Origin: a virus
Virus record (IMG/VR): IMGVR_UViG_3300009512_002372
Coordinates: 1-55,620 of that record
Reading direction: 5' to 3' (one strand)
DNA length: 55,620 bases
Below the pieces are notes generated by a model, which was not told the origin of the DNA, did not search any database, and was given only the letters and a program-made list of their open reading frames with translations. A program made the translations under genes and the position numbers. Position 1 is the first letter of the stretch; each line of letters opens with the position of its first letter. This document shows positions 26,083 to 33,119 of the stretch, piece by piece.

Positions 26083-26332
26083 CCGGGGTTTTGGTTGGGG
26101 GCCACAGCGAGTCAAGTCTCTTCATAAGCTCCGGCCCCAGTGTCTGTACTTCATGCAGCCACATGCGGCCGTTGCCTGCTCGGGGTGGCCTTTCCCTCGC
26201 TAATTCACGCGGGCGTATAATTCGATTCACGGTAGTGGGGGATATTCCTAGTCGGGCCGCTATCTGACGATGGGAAATCCCGGTCTCCTTCAGTCGCATC
26301 GCCGCATCGTGCATCTCATCTGCTAAAGACAT
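26057..26332 (-). CDS. small helix-turn-helix protein
   Basis: This 91-residue protein carries a clear homeodomain-like HTH at about 10-42 (MRLKETGISHRQIAARLGIS, then TTVNRIIRP), followed by a basic Arg/Pro linker and an acidic tail. The start at ATG 26332 has GGAG upstream. It overlaps VRR-NUC upstream and the helicase downstream. It could be a DNA-binding accessory of the replication module or an operon regulator. Confidence 0.7.
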   Translation of the reverse strand: MSLADEMHDAAMRLKETGISHRQIAARLGISPTTVNRIIRPRELARERPPRAGNGRMWLHEVQTLGPELMKRLDSLWPPTKTPDEDDAREV

Positions 26333-26616
26333 ATACTCAGCTCCTGCATCAAACTATCCACGCCCCGCTTGCTGTCTACGATTCTCACTTGTTGCCCGTA
26401 GTTGCGGAGCTGTTGGTGTACCGCCAACTGAAGTTTTGTCGGCAGGCAACCCGGCGCTTTCAACTCAACGAACACAAGTGATGAGAAAAACGTATCGGGT
26501 AAGAAAACAATCCTATCGGGGACGCCGCGATTACCGGGGGCTGACCACTTAACAGCAAGGCCGCCAGCCGCCTTCACCGTGGTGACTAGGTACTTCTCAA
26601 TCGCACTCTCCCTCAT
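26323..26616 (-). CDS. VRR-NUC domain nuclease
   Basis: This 97-residue protein is nearly all VRR-NUC domain: an N-terminal helix with Glu (RESAIEKYLVTTVKAAGG), GVPDR with Asp34, VFVELKAPG with Glu51 and Lys53 (the PD-(D/E)xK core), then Q-x-x-x-x-x-L and QVRIV. Stand-alone VRR-NUC proteins are structure-specific nucleases, often Holliday-junction resolvases, of phages. It overlaps its neighbours by a few bases on both sides and pairs with the SNF2 helicase, a recurrent phage combination. Confidence 0.9.
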   Translation of the reverse strand: MRESAIEKYLVTTVKAAGGLAVKWSAPGNRGVPDRIVFLPDTFFSSLVFVELKAPGCLPTKLQLAVHQQLRNYGQQVRIVDSKRGVDSLMQELSICL

Positions 26617-26840
26617 AGCCGCGTAATGATCCTACTTTCTTCGAGGTGCAATGCGTCAAGCTCCTGACGGATGACTTCGGTGTTGCTGCTTATAACTTCT
26701 TCCATGACTTTTCGGTTTTCATCCCGGTCAGGGACGTACTGCCCTAAACCTTGGAGAAGCTCATTAGACTGATGGAGCAGAGCAATCAGCCGCTCAAATC
26801 TCATTGTCTTCTCTTCCCGTTCGCTCACCCTAAACCCCAT
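26613..26840 (-). CDS. small coiled-coil-like protein, unknown
   Basis: This 75-residue protein starts at ATG 26840 behind TTAGGAGGGAGAT and sits between polymerase and VRR-NUC. It is helical and charged (FERLIALLHQSNELLQGLGQ; VMEEVISSNTEVIRQELDAL) and likely forms a coiled coil. Its stop overlaps the nuclease start. No family is recognised. A structural cofactor of the replication proteins is plausible. Confidence 0.6.
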   Translation of the reverse strand: MGFRVSEREEKTMRFERLIALLHQSNELLQGLGQYVPDRDENRKVMEEVISSNTEVIRQELDALHLEESRIITRL

Positions 26841-26849
26841 ATCTCCCTC

Positions 26850-28940
26850 CTAATCCTTTAAATAAAATGCGCCTTCCCAGCCTGTTGCTCCGAGTGGCAT
26901 GCCCTTGGCCCACGGCGGCAGCTCAGTCATGCAGTCGATAAGTTCGGCTATTTCGGAGCCGCCATCCGTATCCGTCATGGCAATAATTTCATCATGCACA
27001 TGGCCGACAATCTCAAATCCAGCAGCGCGTGAGTTCTGCATGCCTGCTGCTAACAAGTCACGGGCAACTGCCTGAACGATATTCTCCGCCATCTTTCCGG
27101 GGTGGGTGGCAAGCCTAGTCCACTTCCGAGTGAACTGGTCTACCCCTTCGTATGTCAGGTTCCGTACACTGCCAAACTTGGGGTGTACTACTGTTTCAAT
27201 CTTAGGGCTGAAATAACTCAAAGACCGACCGCTCGGCAGGCGACAAAAAAGAAACGGCTTACAATATTCGTAGCTCACAAGCCCGGCCTCCCACGCTCCT
27301 TCACCGCCCATCGCAGAGAAAGCTGCAATGCGCAATTCGTTCCACCATTTGGGAACTTCCGGGTACGCGCTACGATAGACATCCACCAGCCGCTTCCCGA
27401 CCGCCATAGCTTTTTCGTCGCGCGTGTACTCCCTGTCCCGTGTGTCTGACTTGGGGTCGATAGGCACACGCCACTCGTCTCTCTCCCCCTCGTAAAGCTC
27501 GGCTAGGTCTACGCCAAACCCGTGTGCGTAATTCATCAGCCCCTCGCCGCCAAGCCCGAAGCCGCAACCCAGAACAGGCGGCTTACAGAATTTACGTTGG
27601 TCTTTAGTGACCTCTGAGTATTCCACCGAGAACACTTCCGTCGCGTAATCTTTGTAGGCATCGCGGCCTGTCCTGAACAGGTCAGTAATACGCTTACTCC
27701 CGGACAGCCAGCCAATCACGACAGTCTCAACTGAGCTTAGGTCGGCGACTCGCAACGACTTGCCTACCGGGGCCGCGATTACGCACCGGATAGTTGAGAT
27801 CAAAGCGTCAGTAACAGATGGGTACATGAGATCAAGAATCTCAAGGTCTCTGTGCTTGACTGCTTTAATCGCAGCAGAGAGGCGTATCTGTATCTCCTCT
27901 ACCGTTCGACCGCCGAGGGTCGGGGACACGAGGTTGTGAGGTTGCACCCCCCCTCCTGTCCACCGTCCCGTTCGAGCGGCTCCGTAGAATTGAAAACTGC
28001 CCCTCAGCCGCGCGTCCCCCGATGACCGTTGCTTGAAGGCTTGGAACTTTTTGGGTGACACCTTGCTGGCTTCCTGCCTTAACAGGAGAACATTTCTCAC
28101 TGCACTCGGAAGGTCAGGGCGCAGAAGGCAGTCACGCATCACAGCCTTCGTCAGTGACTTTAAGGTGACCCCCTTCGATTGCAGCCAGCTCTGTAGCTGT
28201 ACTACGCTGTTGGGATTGTCCAGCCCGGTTATTGATTTTATTCCGGCGAGAAGACTCTTGGTGTGGTTCTTATAGACTTCAATCCCCGCGTCAATTAGAT
28301 CAACATCGACTGGCATCCCAGTCTCATTGATGTGCTGGTCAAGTAGCCAAAGAGACCTCTCACTGGCGGGGTGCGTCTCAGGGCTAAAAGGCAGCAGCTT
28401 CTTGTAAATCTCACGCTCGGCATTCACATCCTGAATGCAGTAAGTGCAAAACTCGGCCCAAGCCTCGGGGTCAGTCGCCCGAGTGCTGCGGACGTGAGGT
28501 TTAGATTGAGTCCCTACCTTCGGCCCGCAGAACTTTTTAATTAAGGCTTTACCCGAAGTCAATTTCTGAGTGTCTAGCGGTATGCCAACGCAGGCTCCAA
28601 CTTGTCCTAGACCACCGGGAAAGCTCAGGCTTTTAGCTAGAACCATAACGTCAGTCCACTGGCTGTCTTGGATGTCTAATCCCCAGCAGTTGGCTAATAG
28701 TTGCATCTCGAAGGTGGCGTTAAATGCTAGCTTCTCAATATCAGGGTCTACAAGATCGTTGCACAGCCAAAGGGGAGGCGGCTCACGGGTGCAATCGAAA
28801 AGGACAGTTTCTTTATCGTTGTAGGCTACTGCGGCCATCATAATTTCAGTGGATGGGTCAGCGGCGTAGACGTACACGCCTCGCGTTCGTAGATTCACCT
28901 TTGAGAAAGTCTCAAGGTCGATATGTAACTTCACGGCCAT
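26850..28940 (-). CDS. DNA polymerase, family A, with 3'-5' exonuclease domain
   Basis: This 696-residue protein is the phage replicative polymerase. The exonuclease domain shows HIDLET (Asp8, Glu10), FNATFEMQLL (Glu where Asp is usual in motif II) and YCIQDVNAE (Asp171). The polymerase domain shows motif A ADLSSVET (Asp400, Glu405), motif B with RKFCKPPVLGCGFGLG near 449-464, and motif C VGHVHDEII with His649, Asp650 and Glu651. The start at ATG 28940 follows GGAGAGCGCA. The Glu in exo motif II could weaken proofreading, or may be a family feature. It lies in the leftward early operon with SSB-like and exonuclease genes. Confidence 0.95.
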   Translation of the reverse strand: MAVKLHIDLETFSKVNLRTRGVYVYAADPSTEIMMAAVAYNDKETVLFDCTREPPPLWLCNDLVDPDIEKLAFNATFEMQLLANCWGLDIQDSQWTDVMVLAKSLSFPGGLGQVGACVGIPLDTQKLTSGKALIKKFCGPKVGTQSKPHVRSTRATDPEAWAEFCTYCIQDVNAEREIYKKLLPFSPETHPASERSLWLLDQHINETGMPVDVDLIDAGIEVYKNHTKSLLAGIKSITGLDNPNSVVQLQSWLQSKGVTLKSLTKAVMRDCLLRPDLPSAVRNVLLLRQEASKVSPKKFQAFKQRSSGDARLRGSFQFYGAARTGRWTGGGVQPHNLVSPTLGGRTVEEIQIRLSAAIKAVKHRDLEILDLMYPSVTDALISTIRCVIAAPVGKSLRVADLSSVETVVIGWLSGSKRITDLFRTGRDAYKDYATEVFSVEYSEVTKDQRKFCKPPVLGCGFGLGGEGLMNYAHGFGVDLAELYEGERDEWRVPIDPKSDTRDREYTRDEKAMAVGKRLVDVYRSAYPEVPKWWNELRIAAFSAMGGEGAWEAGLVSYEYCKPFLFCRLPSGRSLSYFSPKIETVVHPKFGSVRNLTYEGVDQFTRKWTRLATHPGKMAENIVQAVARDLLAAGMQNSRAAGFEIVGHVHDEIIAMTDTDGGSEIAELIDCMTELPPWAKGMPLGATGWEGAFYLKD

Positions 28941-29026
28941 TGCGCTCTCCGGTTAATAAGTAGGAGACCCGTAACGTGGGTCAGGCGGCCAGCCTATTAT
29001 TGTTATGGGGCTGGCAGGTTGACGTC
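28941..29026. other. short spacer upstream of polymerase
   Basis: This 86-bp gap has an imperfect stem (GCCAGCC at about 28989 with GGCTGGC near 29011) and no T-run, so it is not a convincing terminator. Nothing else was seen. Confidence 0.3.
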
Positions 29027-29605
29027 TTAGCTCCAAGGGTCTTCCGATGCACCCGCAGCCGGGCCGAAAGCAGAGAAGTCATCCTCGGCTCGGCGGCCCG
29101 CGCCGCTTAGGGGTTCGCCCTTGCTGGTGACTTGGACATTGCTCAGTCCAAGCGCGACTCCGCGGTTACCCTTCTGGTCATACGCATAGGCGTTCGCGCT
29201 GATTCGGCAGTAGTCGCCGCTGACAAAATCGCGGACGTCTAGGACGGGCCGCATCTGAGCGTCGATTATGCCGGGCTGGTTCTTGGTCTTGAGGTTAACC
29301 CAGTAATGGCCCGCATAAGCCTCGTCGTGGGCCTTCTCCGTGTCGCCATCTCGGAGAGGATTTTTCAGATTAGGCGGGCGCTTACTGGCGTCAGGCCACT
29401 TAGCAGTTGTTGCTGCTTCGACCGCCTTGTTAATCGCATTGACGGTATCCACGTCGTCTTTGCTAATTAAGAAAGCCATCGAGTATTCTTCTTTGCCGCT
29501 CATCGTATTAAGAGCTGGCTGGAATACGGAGACATAACTCCCGCGACCCTCGCCAGTGATGACTGTAGTATCTAGTGTCTTGTTTTGCTGTCTTTCTGCG
29601 TTCAT
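29027..29605 (-). CDS. DUF2815-family ssDNA-binding protein
   Basis: This 192-residue protein starts at ATG 29605, which has AAGGAAAACGCT upstream and is better placed than a start overlapping the next gene. It has the DUF2815 pattern: an early strand with YVSVFQPALN, EEYSMAFLISKDD, then PLRDGD, AYAGHYWVNLKTKNQPG, SGDYCRISANAYAYDQKGNRGVALGLSNV, and an acidic C-terminal tail ending in Trp-Ser like SSB tails (DDFSAFGPAAGASEDPWS). DUF2815 proteins are OB-fold ssDNA-binding proteins found beside DUF2800 exonuclease-like proteins, as here. Confidence 0.85.
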   Translation of the reverse strand: MNAERQQNKTLDTTVITGEGRGSYVSVFQPALNTMSGKEEYSMAFLISKDDVDTVNAINKAVEAATTAKWPDASKRPPNLKNPLRDGDTEKAHDEAYAGHYWVNLKTKNQPGIIDAQMRPVLDVRDFVSGDYCRISANAYAYDQKGNRGVALGLSNVQVTSKGEPLSGAGRRAEDDFSAFGPAAGASEDPWS

Positions 29606-29627
29606 AGCGTTTTCCTTTTTGCTAGAC

Positions 29628-30851
29628 TTAGTTAAATTCACGTCCGTCAGTAAATGAATAATCAGGGCGTGGGTCATCAGTTGCCACGACCGAAGGCTTA
29701 CCCTTCGGTTTCGTGATTACGGATTTCAAAGCGTCAGCCCCTCCTTTACCCAGCAGCTTAGTGGCCTGCGCGGGTGAGATAAGGGATGACGTGTAAATTT
29801 CTTGCTGAGTTTTTCCTAGCGCGAGCAGGGCGGCCGCGGCTTCACTTGCCCCCGTCCACTTGCGGTTAGCGCGCCCCTCGACGATTCGGAACCCCGGCAC
29901 GTCTAATCCTTGGACAAGACCGCCGAATGCTTCCTCTCGCACCGCCGCGCACCAATCTTCTATGGCGGGGATTTGCTCAAGTAATAGTCCTATTTCGGAG
30001 TAGGAGAGCAGCGCGGGGGTTCTGGTCGGCAATGGTTTGCCTGCGGCTAACGTCTCAACAGCAGTGTCGTACACACCAAATTCTTCGCAGGCTACCCGCA
30101 TAGACTCCTCTGCTCTTGCCGGGCATACGCCCTTGGCTGGGCAAAATCTGCACTGCTTAACGCCGGGTGACAGAGGCGGGTTATCGCTCATTGAAAGTTC
30201 TGCCGCGATCTTTGCGACCTCGGCAAAAGCAAACAACTCTTCTATTGAATACTCCGCAACACTGATATGGTCTCGCCTTGGCTGATATATGTGTAGCCGC
30301 ACCTTTTCAACAGGCTGTGTAAAAGAGAACTCAAATTCAAGGTACGCACCTAAAGCATACAACAGTGCTTGTTCGTTTTTCTGGGCGTGAACCATCACAC
30401 CCTTCCCATACTTATAATCAATCACGTCTAGAACGCCGTCGCCTATCACAATGTGGTCGGCTGTTCCGAAGCCTTCAGCGACATACTTTTCGTAGCTGAC
30501 TCTGACTTCAGTAAAATGCGTACCGGGATACTGATTACAGTAATCAACATAGCCGTGGCCGTGTTCAAACATCTGCTCATCGAGTTTAAAAGTAGGCCGC
30601 TCCCCGATAGTTCCATCCTTAATAACTACTGGAGAATCTATAGGTAAAAGCTCGTCGGTATTAACATCGTAGTACATGCCAATGTCCGCGGCCTCGCCTG
30701 TTAAGAGGTTAGCAGCAACGCAATGCGCAGCCGATCCTTCTTGGGAAGCAAACGAACTGGTATTGGGAATGTCTTTGCACATCTCGATGGAGCCGGGACA
30801 TGCGACCCAACGGTGAGCGGAGCTTGCACTTCTTTTCGCGTGGATACCCAT
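29628..30851 (-). CDS. DUF2800 / RecB-Cas4-like PD-(D/E)xK exonuclease
   Basis: This 407-residue protein has an N-terminal SSAHRWVACPGS motif, EGSAAHC, then GTADHI (Asp132) and DVIDYKYGKG (Asp145, Lys147), the PD-(D/E)xK core. A Cys cluster CRFCPAKGVCPA follows, which in Cas4/AddB-like nucleases binds an iron-sulfur cluster. This matches DUF2800, which accompanies DUF2815 in many phages and probably acts in recombination-dependent replication. It lies 22 bp upstream of the DUF2815 gene in the same operon. Confidence 0.85.
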   Translation of the reverse strand: MGIHAKRSASSAHRWVACPGSIEMCKDIPNTSSFASQEGSAAHCVAANLLTGEAADIGMYYDVNTDELLPIDSPVVIKDGTIGERPTFKLDEQMFEHGHGYVDYCNQYPGTHFTEVRVSYEKYVAEGFGTADHIVIGDGVLDVIDYKYGKGVMVHAQKNEQALLYALGAYLEFEFSFTQPVEKVRLHIYQPRRDHISVAEYSIEELFAFAEVAKIAAELSMSDNPPLSPGVKQCRFCPAKGVCPARAEESMRVACEEFGVYDTAVETLAAGKPLPTRTPALLSYSEIGLLLEQIPAIEDWCAAVREEAFGGLVQGLDVPGFRIVEGRANRKWTGASEAAAALLALGKTQQEIYTSSLISPAQATKLLGKGGADALKSVITKPKGKPSVVATDDPRPDYSFTDGREFN

Positions 30852-30852
30852 G

Positions 30853-31068
30853 CTACATATCCCTCGGTGTTACAATACTACTGAGGTAGGAGTACCAACG
30901 CCCCTTCGCAAGCGCGGGGGTACGGCCGAAGAATGCCAGCCGCTTTCCAAACCAGTTCACCTCAAGAATTGTCCAGTTGGACTTGAGGATCGTAGTCTCG
31001 AACTCAGTGTCTCCGAAATCGTATTTCAGTCTCAGATGTCTTTTAGTTGGCTTTGGTTGCATATCCAT
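30853..31068 (-). CDS. small protein, unknown, early operon
   Basis: This 71-residue basic and aromatic protein (RHLRLKYDFGDTEFETTIL, NWFGKRLAFFG) is probably a small beta-fold. It starts at ATG 31068. The leader (GATAACTGAGAGACCGAC) resembles the one before the AAA ATPase gene at 43636. Its stop lies one base before the DUF2800 start codon. No function assigned. Confidence 0.6.
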   Translation of the reverse strand: MDMQPKPTKRHLRLKYDFGDTEFETTILKSNWTILEVNWFGKRLAFFGRTPALAKGRWYSYLSSIVTPRDM

Positions 31069-31084
31069 GTCGGTCTCTCAGTTA

Positions 31085-31462
31085 TCAGTTTTGGTTTGCG
31101 TTATCCATCATCTGCTTCGCTTCGGCTATCAGTTCGCTGTAGCAGGCCGCGTTCAGGTCTCCTAACTTTGCGGCTCCAAACTTATCAACCAGCGCGGCCG
31201 CTGCTTCGCGGTTAATTGACTGGGCTACTCCCAACACCGCCTCGCGCGCGTCGTCGATTGTTGCTACCGAACGATCAACGGCATCAGACTTCGCTTCGGT
31301 CTTGGCTTTCGTCTTGGCTTTCGTCTTGGTTTTAGGTGTTGCGGCGTCAGGTGCTGTGGCCGTCGTCTTAGGGGGCGGCGGCAAGTAGGCTCGAAGGTCA
31401 TCCATCTGGCTGACAAGGGTCAAAACCGCTTGGGTTAAATCTGTTAGCGTTTTCTCGATCAT
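31085..31462 (-). CDS. first gene of leftward early operon; linker-containing protein
   Basis: This 125-residue protein has an N-terminal helix (TLTDLTQAVLTLVSQMDDL), a flexible Pro/Thr/Ala then KTKTKAKTKAKTEAK linker (about 30-60), and a conserved-looking C-terminal helical domain (AVLGVAQSINREAAAALVDK, then AACYSELIAEAKQMM). It is the promoter-proximal gene of the leftward operon, with GAGAAAACGCT before its ATG. The position suggests an early regulator or a cofactor of the ssDNA-binding/recombination proteins. Not recognised by family. Confidence 0.6.
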   Translation of the reverse strand: MIEKTLTDLTQAVLTLVSQMDDLRAYLPPPPKTTATAPDAATPKTKTKAKTKAKTEAKSDAVDRSVATIDDAREAVLGVAQSINREAAAALVDKFGAAKLGDLNAACYSELIAEAKQMMDNANQN

Positions 31463-31503
31463 AGCGTTTTCTCTGTAGTGGGTTTATCTTTACAACGGTA
31501 GCC

Positions 31504-31546
31504 ATCATATTGGTTGTAAGTGTAACTTGTCAAGGTGTAAGTGTAA
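31504..31546 (-). promoter_or_regulatory. leftward early promoter with two 11-bp operators
   Basis: On the minus strand there is a perfect -35 TTGACA (31528-31533), an 18-bp spacer and TATGAT (31504-31509). Two exact copies of TTACACTTACA lie at 31536-31546 (just upstream of -35) and 31515-31525 (inside the spacer), 21 bp apart, i.e. two helical turns. The same 11-mer lies downstream of the rightward promoter at 33072-33082. This is very likely the PL-like promoter of the replication operon, repressed by the phage repressor. Confidence 0.8.
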
Positions 31547-31552
31547 TTGAGA

Positions 31553-31587
31553 TTAAAAAAAAGCCCAAGCCTTACGGGGCGGGGGCT
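31553..31587 (-). terminator. Rho-independent terminator for leftward transcripts
   Basis: On the minus strand a GC-rich stem (AGCCC pairs with GGGCT, plus an inner GCC/GGC) is followed by eight T's (the A-run at 31555-31562). It ends transcripts of the small gene at 31638-31988 and/or the repressor before they enter the early operon. Confidence 0.7.
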
Positions 31588-31611
31588 GGGGAGGTGTGCG
31601 GCAGTTGTTTT
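31588..31611 (+). repeat. left copy of 24-bp direct repeat flanking a small gene
   Basis: This is a 24-bp exact match to 32024-32047 (starts GGGGAGGTGTGC, ends AGTTGTTTT). The copies are 436 bp apart and bracket the gene at 31638-31988. The right copy includes the last bases of the repressor gene. Confidence 0.85.
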
Positions 31612-31637
31612 CGGGTTATGGTTGAATACTGGTAAAA

Positions 31638-31988
31638 TTAACAGCCAGCGATTGGGTGTGTAAGTCCTTTTTCTATATAAGCGATAATAGCATCTGGATA
31701 ATCACCACAGTAATAATCAGCGAATAATTCCAGCGGGTCGCTTTTGTTGGCCTCCCCATATAAACAGTAAAAAGCTGTTATTACTTCCCGACTATCGGAA
31801 TCAATAATGTTAATCCAATCCTCACCCGTACCATTTAATGCGCTGGTAATTTCCTCAAAATCTCCACAGTTATCCAATACAGTTTCCTCGCCATCGGAAA
31901 CGGATATTAAATGCCCATCAAGTAATACGCGGTTGATTAGCAGGGTTAATACCTTGCGATCTTGCATGTCGATATAAGTGCTATACAT
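31638..31988 (-). CDS. small AT-rich accessory gene (moron-like), unknown
   Basis: This 116-residue, strongly acidic protein (SDGEETVLDNCGDFEEITSA; FADYYCGDYPDAIIAYIEKG) has aromatic and Cys residues and no recognised motif. Its DNA is visibly more AT-rich than its neighbours. It has its own downstream terminator and lies between two exact 24-bp repeats next to the repressor gene, a classic site for lysogeny-expressed accessory genes. The start codon sits under a hairpin with the ribosome site in its loop. Possible roles are superinfection exclusion, defence or anti-defence; none can be read from sequence. Confidence 0.65.
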   Translation of the reverse strand: MYSTYIDMQDRKVLTLLINRVLLDGHLISVSDGEETVLDNCGDFEEITSALNGTGEDWINIIDSDSREVITAFYCLYGEANKSDPLELFADYYCGDYPDAIIAYIEKGLTHPIAGC

Positions 31989-32024
31989 AATTAGATTCCT
32001 ATCTAATTCACGGCAGGAATGCCG
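31989..32024 (-). promoter_or_regulatory. two hairpins at the start of the small accessory gene
   Basis: On the minus strand AATTAGAT-AGGA-ATCTAATT (31989-32008) is a perfect 8-bp stem whose 4-nt loop AGGA is the Shine-Dalgarno, 8 nt from the ATG. Just upstream lies a second perfect stem, CGGCA-TTCC-TGCCG (32011-32024), right after the repressor stop. They could control translation of the accessory gene in transcripts from the repressor promoter. Confidence 0.6.
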
Positions 32025-32047
32025 GGGAGGTGTGCGGCAGTTGTTTT
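32024..32047 (+). repeat. right copy of 24-bp direct repeat flanking a small gene
   Basis: Exact copy of 31588-31611. It overlaps the stop codon of the repressor (complement of 32046-32048). Confidence 0.85.
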
Positions 32048-32876
32048 AGTGGGTATCCCGGACGAGTTCCCAGCCCGCGACACGTTTAGCAATATCAGCA
32101 ATATCGAACCGGTCTACAAAGTCCCACAGGGGGTGTGCGTAGGCCATAGCCTCGGCCGTAGCCTTGGCGACCGTGTCGCTATGTCCGTTCCTTTGCAGTT
32201 CTATAAGCTCAGGTGCGGCTGCCGCTTTTAAAAGTGCGATCCCCTCCCGAGTCAAAAACATCCGCGCTGGGACTATAAAAAAACGCGGCTCGTTGCTGAA
32301 CGACGACCAGAAGGCATAGACTGATACCTGAGTTACTGAACTATTCACCTGATGACGCCTTCCGACTCGGATGGTGTCGCCCACACTTGGCGACCGGACA
32401 TGAAGCTCAATGTCGTACCGAACGTCGTCGCGTTCAACCGAGAAAGAGTTGTGTCGGTCTTCATCCTGCACGTTGGGATAATAGCCTTCGTAAGACAGCT
32501 CCAGTATCAGCGCGTCGTAGGCAGTTTTTGTGGCTAAGGTAACCGCTTGCTGGTGGCGGGTAATCGCAGCGTTCAGCGCCTCTTGCGACTCGTAGAGATT
32601 TTTAATCATCGAGGGCGGGGAGGCTTGCCGGTCGAGTTGGGTTGCGTAATGAAGTTCCTCAACCCCTGATATTAACTCCTCGACTGAGATGCCCAGCGCC
32701 TTCGATAACGACGGCATGTGCGACGGGCGGGGAAGAGAGCTTCCCGTGAACCAGCGTTGAACAGACTGCGGGGTCACCCCGACTATTTTTGCAACCTTCG
32801 TTTGGGACAAGTCCTGAGACTTTGCCGCTGCGGCTACCCTGACCGCGAAAGTTTGGTACTTCTTTTCTGTTGCCAT
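32046..32876 (-). CDS. CI-like lysogeny repressor with XRE HTH, no visible S24 protease
   Basis: This 276-residue protein has an N-terminal XRE/lambda-type HTH at about 18-70 (QDLSQTKVAKIVGVTPQSVQ, then RWFTGSSLPRPSHMPSLSKA). The ATG has TAAGGAG upstream. The C-terminal domain lacks the Ser/Lys pattern and cleavage site of LexA/CI S24 proteases. Instead there is a mixed alpha/beta region (ALILELSYEGYYPNVQ; DDVRYDIELHVRSP; EPRFFIVPARMFL). It is divergent from the Cro-like gene across a region with matched promoters and operators, so it is the best repressor candidate. Induction probably differs from RecA-stimulated self-cleavage. Confidence 0.8.
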   Translation of the reverse strand: MATEKKYQTFAVRVAAAAKSQDLSQTKVAKIVGVTPQSVQRWFTGSSLPRPSHMPSLSKALGISVEELISGVEELHYATQLDRQASPPSMIKNLYESQEALNAAITRHQQAVTLATKTAYDALILELSYEGYYPNVQDEDRHNSFSVERDDVRYDIELHVRSPSVGDTIRVGRRHQVNSSVTQVSVYAFWSSFSNEPRFFIVPARMFLTREGIALLKAAAAPELIELQRNGHSDTVAKATAEAMAYAHPLWDFVDRFDIADIAKRVAGWELVRDTH

Positions 32877-32983
32877 TACTTTATATGCTCCTTAATCGCA
32901 CTTCAGTGTGGTGTCTCCGTACCAGCGTCAAGAGAGTGCGTGAAAGGCCGGGCGTCGTGCCTCGGAGTGTCATTCGACGTCAC

Positions 32984-33012
32984 ATTGTAATCTTACGCTT
33001 AGACTATTACAA
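32984..33012 (-). promoter_or_regulatory. repressor promoter (PRM-like) overlapping TTGTAAT operators
   Basis: On the minus strand -35 TTGTAA (33007-33012) and -10 TACAAT (32984-32989) are separated by 17 bp and point at the repressor. Both boxes are part of an inverted TTGTAAT/ATTACAA pair (32985-32991 and 33006-33012), which suggests autoregulation. The leader to the start codon is about 100 nt. Confidence 0.65.
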
Positions 33013-33019
33013 CCGAAGA

Positions 33020-33082
33020 TTGTAATGCTCAGTAAAAAGTTGTACACATTACAAGTTTGGTTTACTATTCGTTACACTTACA
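33020..33082 (+). promoter_or_regulatory. rightward early promoter (PR-like) with operators
   Basis: -35 TTGTAC (33040-33045), a 17-bp spacer and -10 TACTAT (33063-33068) point at the Cro-like gene. TTGTAAT lies at 33020-33026, ATTACAA within the spacer at 33048-33054, and TTACACTTACA at 33072-33082 near the start point. The last is identical to the two operators at the leftward promoter. Confidence 0.75.
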
Positions 33083-33119
33083 CGAGTAAGCTACACTTTA
33101 CCTACGGAACACGTCTACT

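Noticed and set aside
28941-29026. Terminator between DUF2815 and polymerase genes
   Set aside because: The stem GCCAGCC/GGCTGGC has a long loop and no T-run, and a terminator there would split the replication operon.
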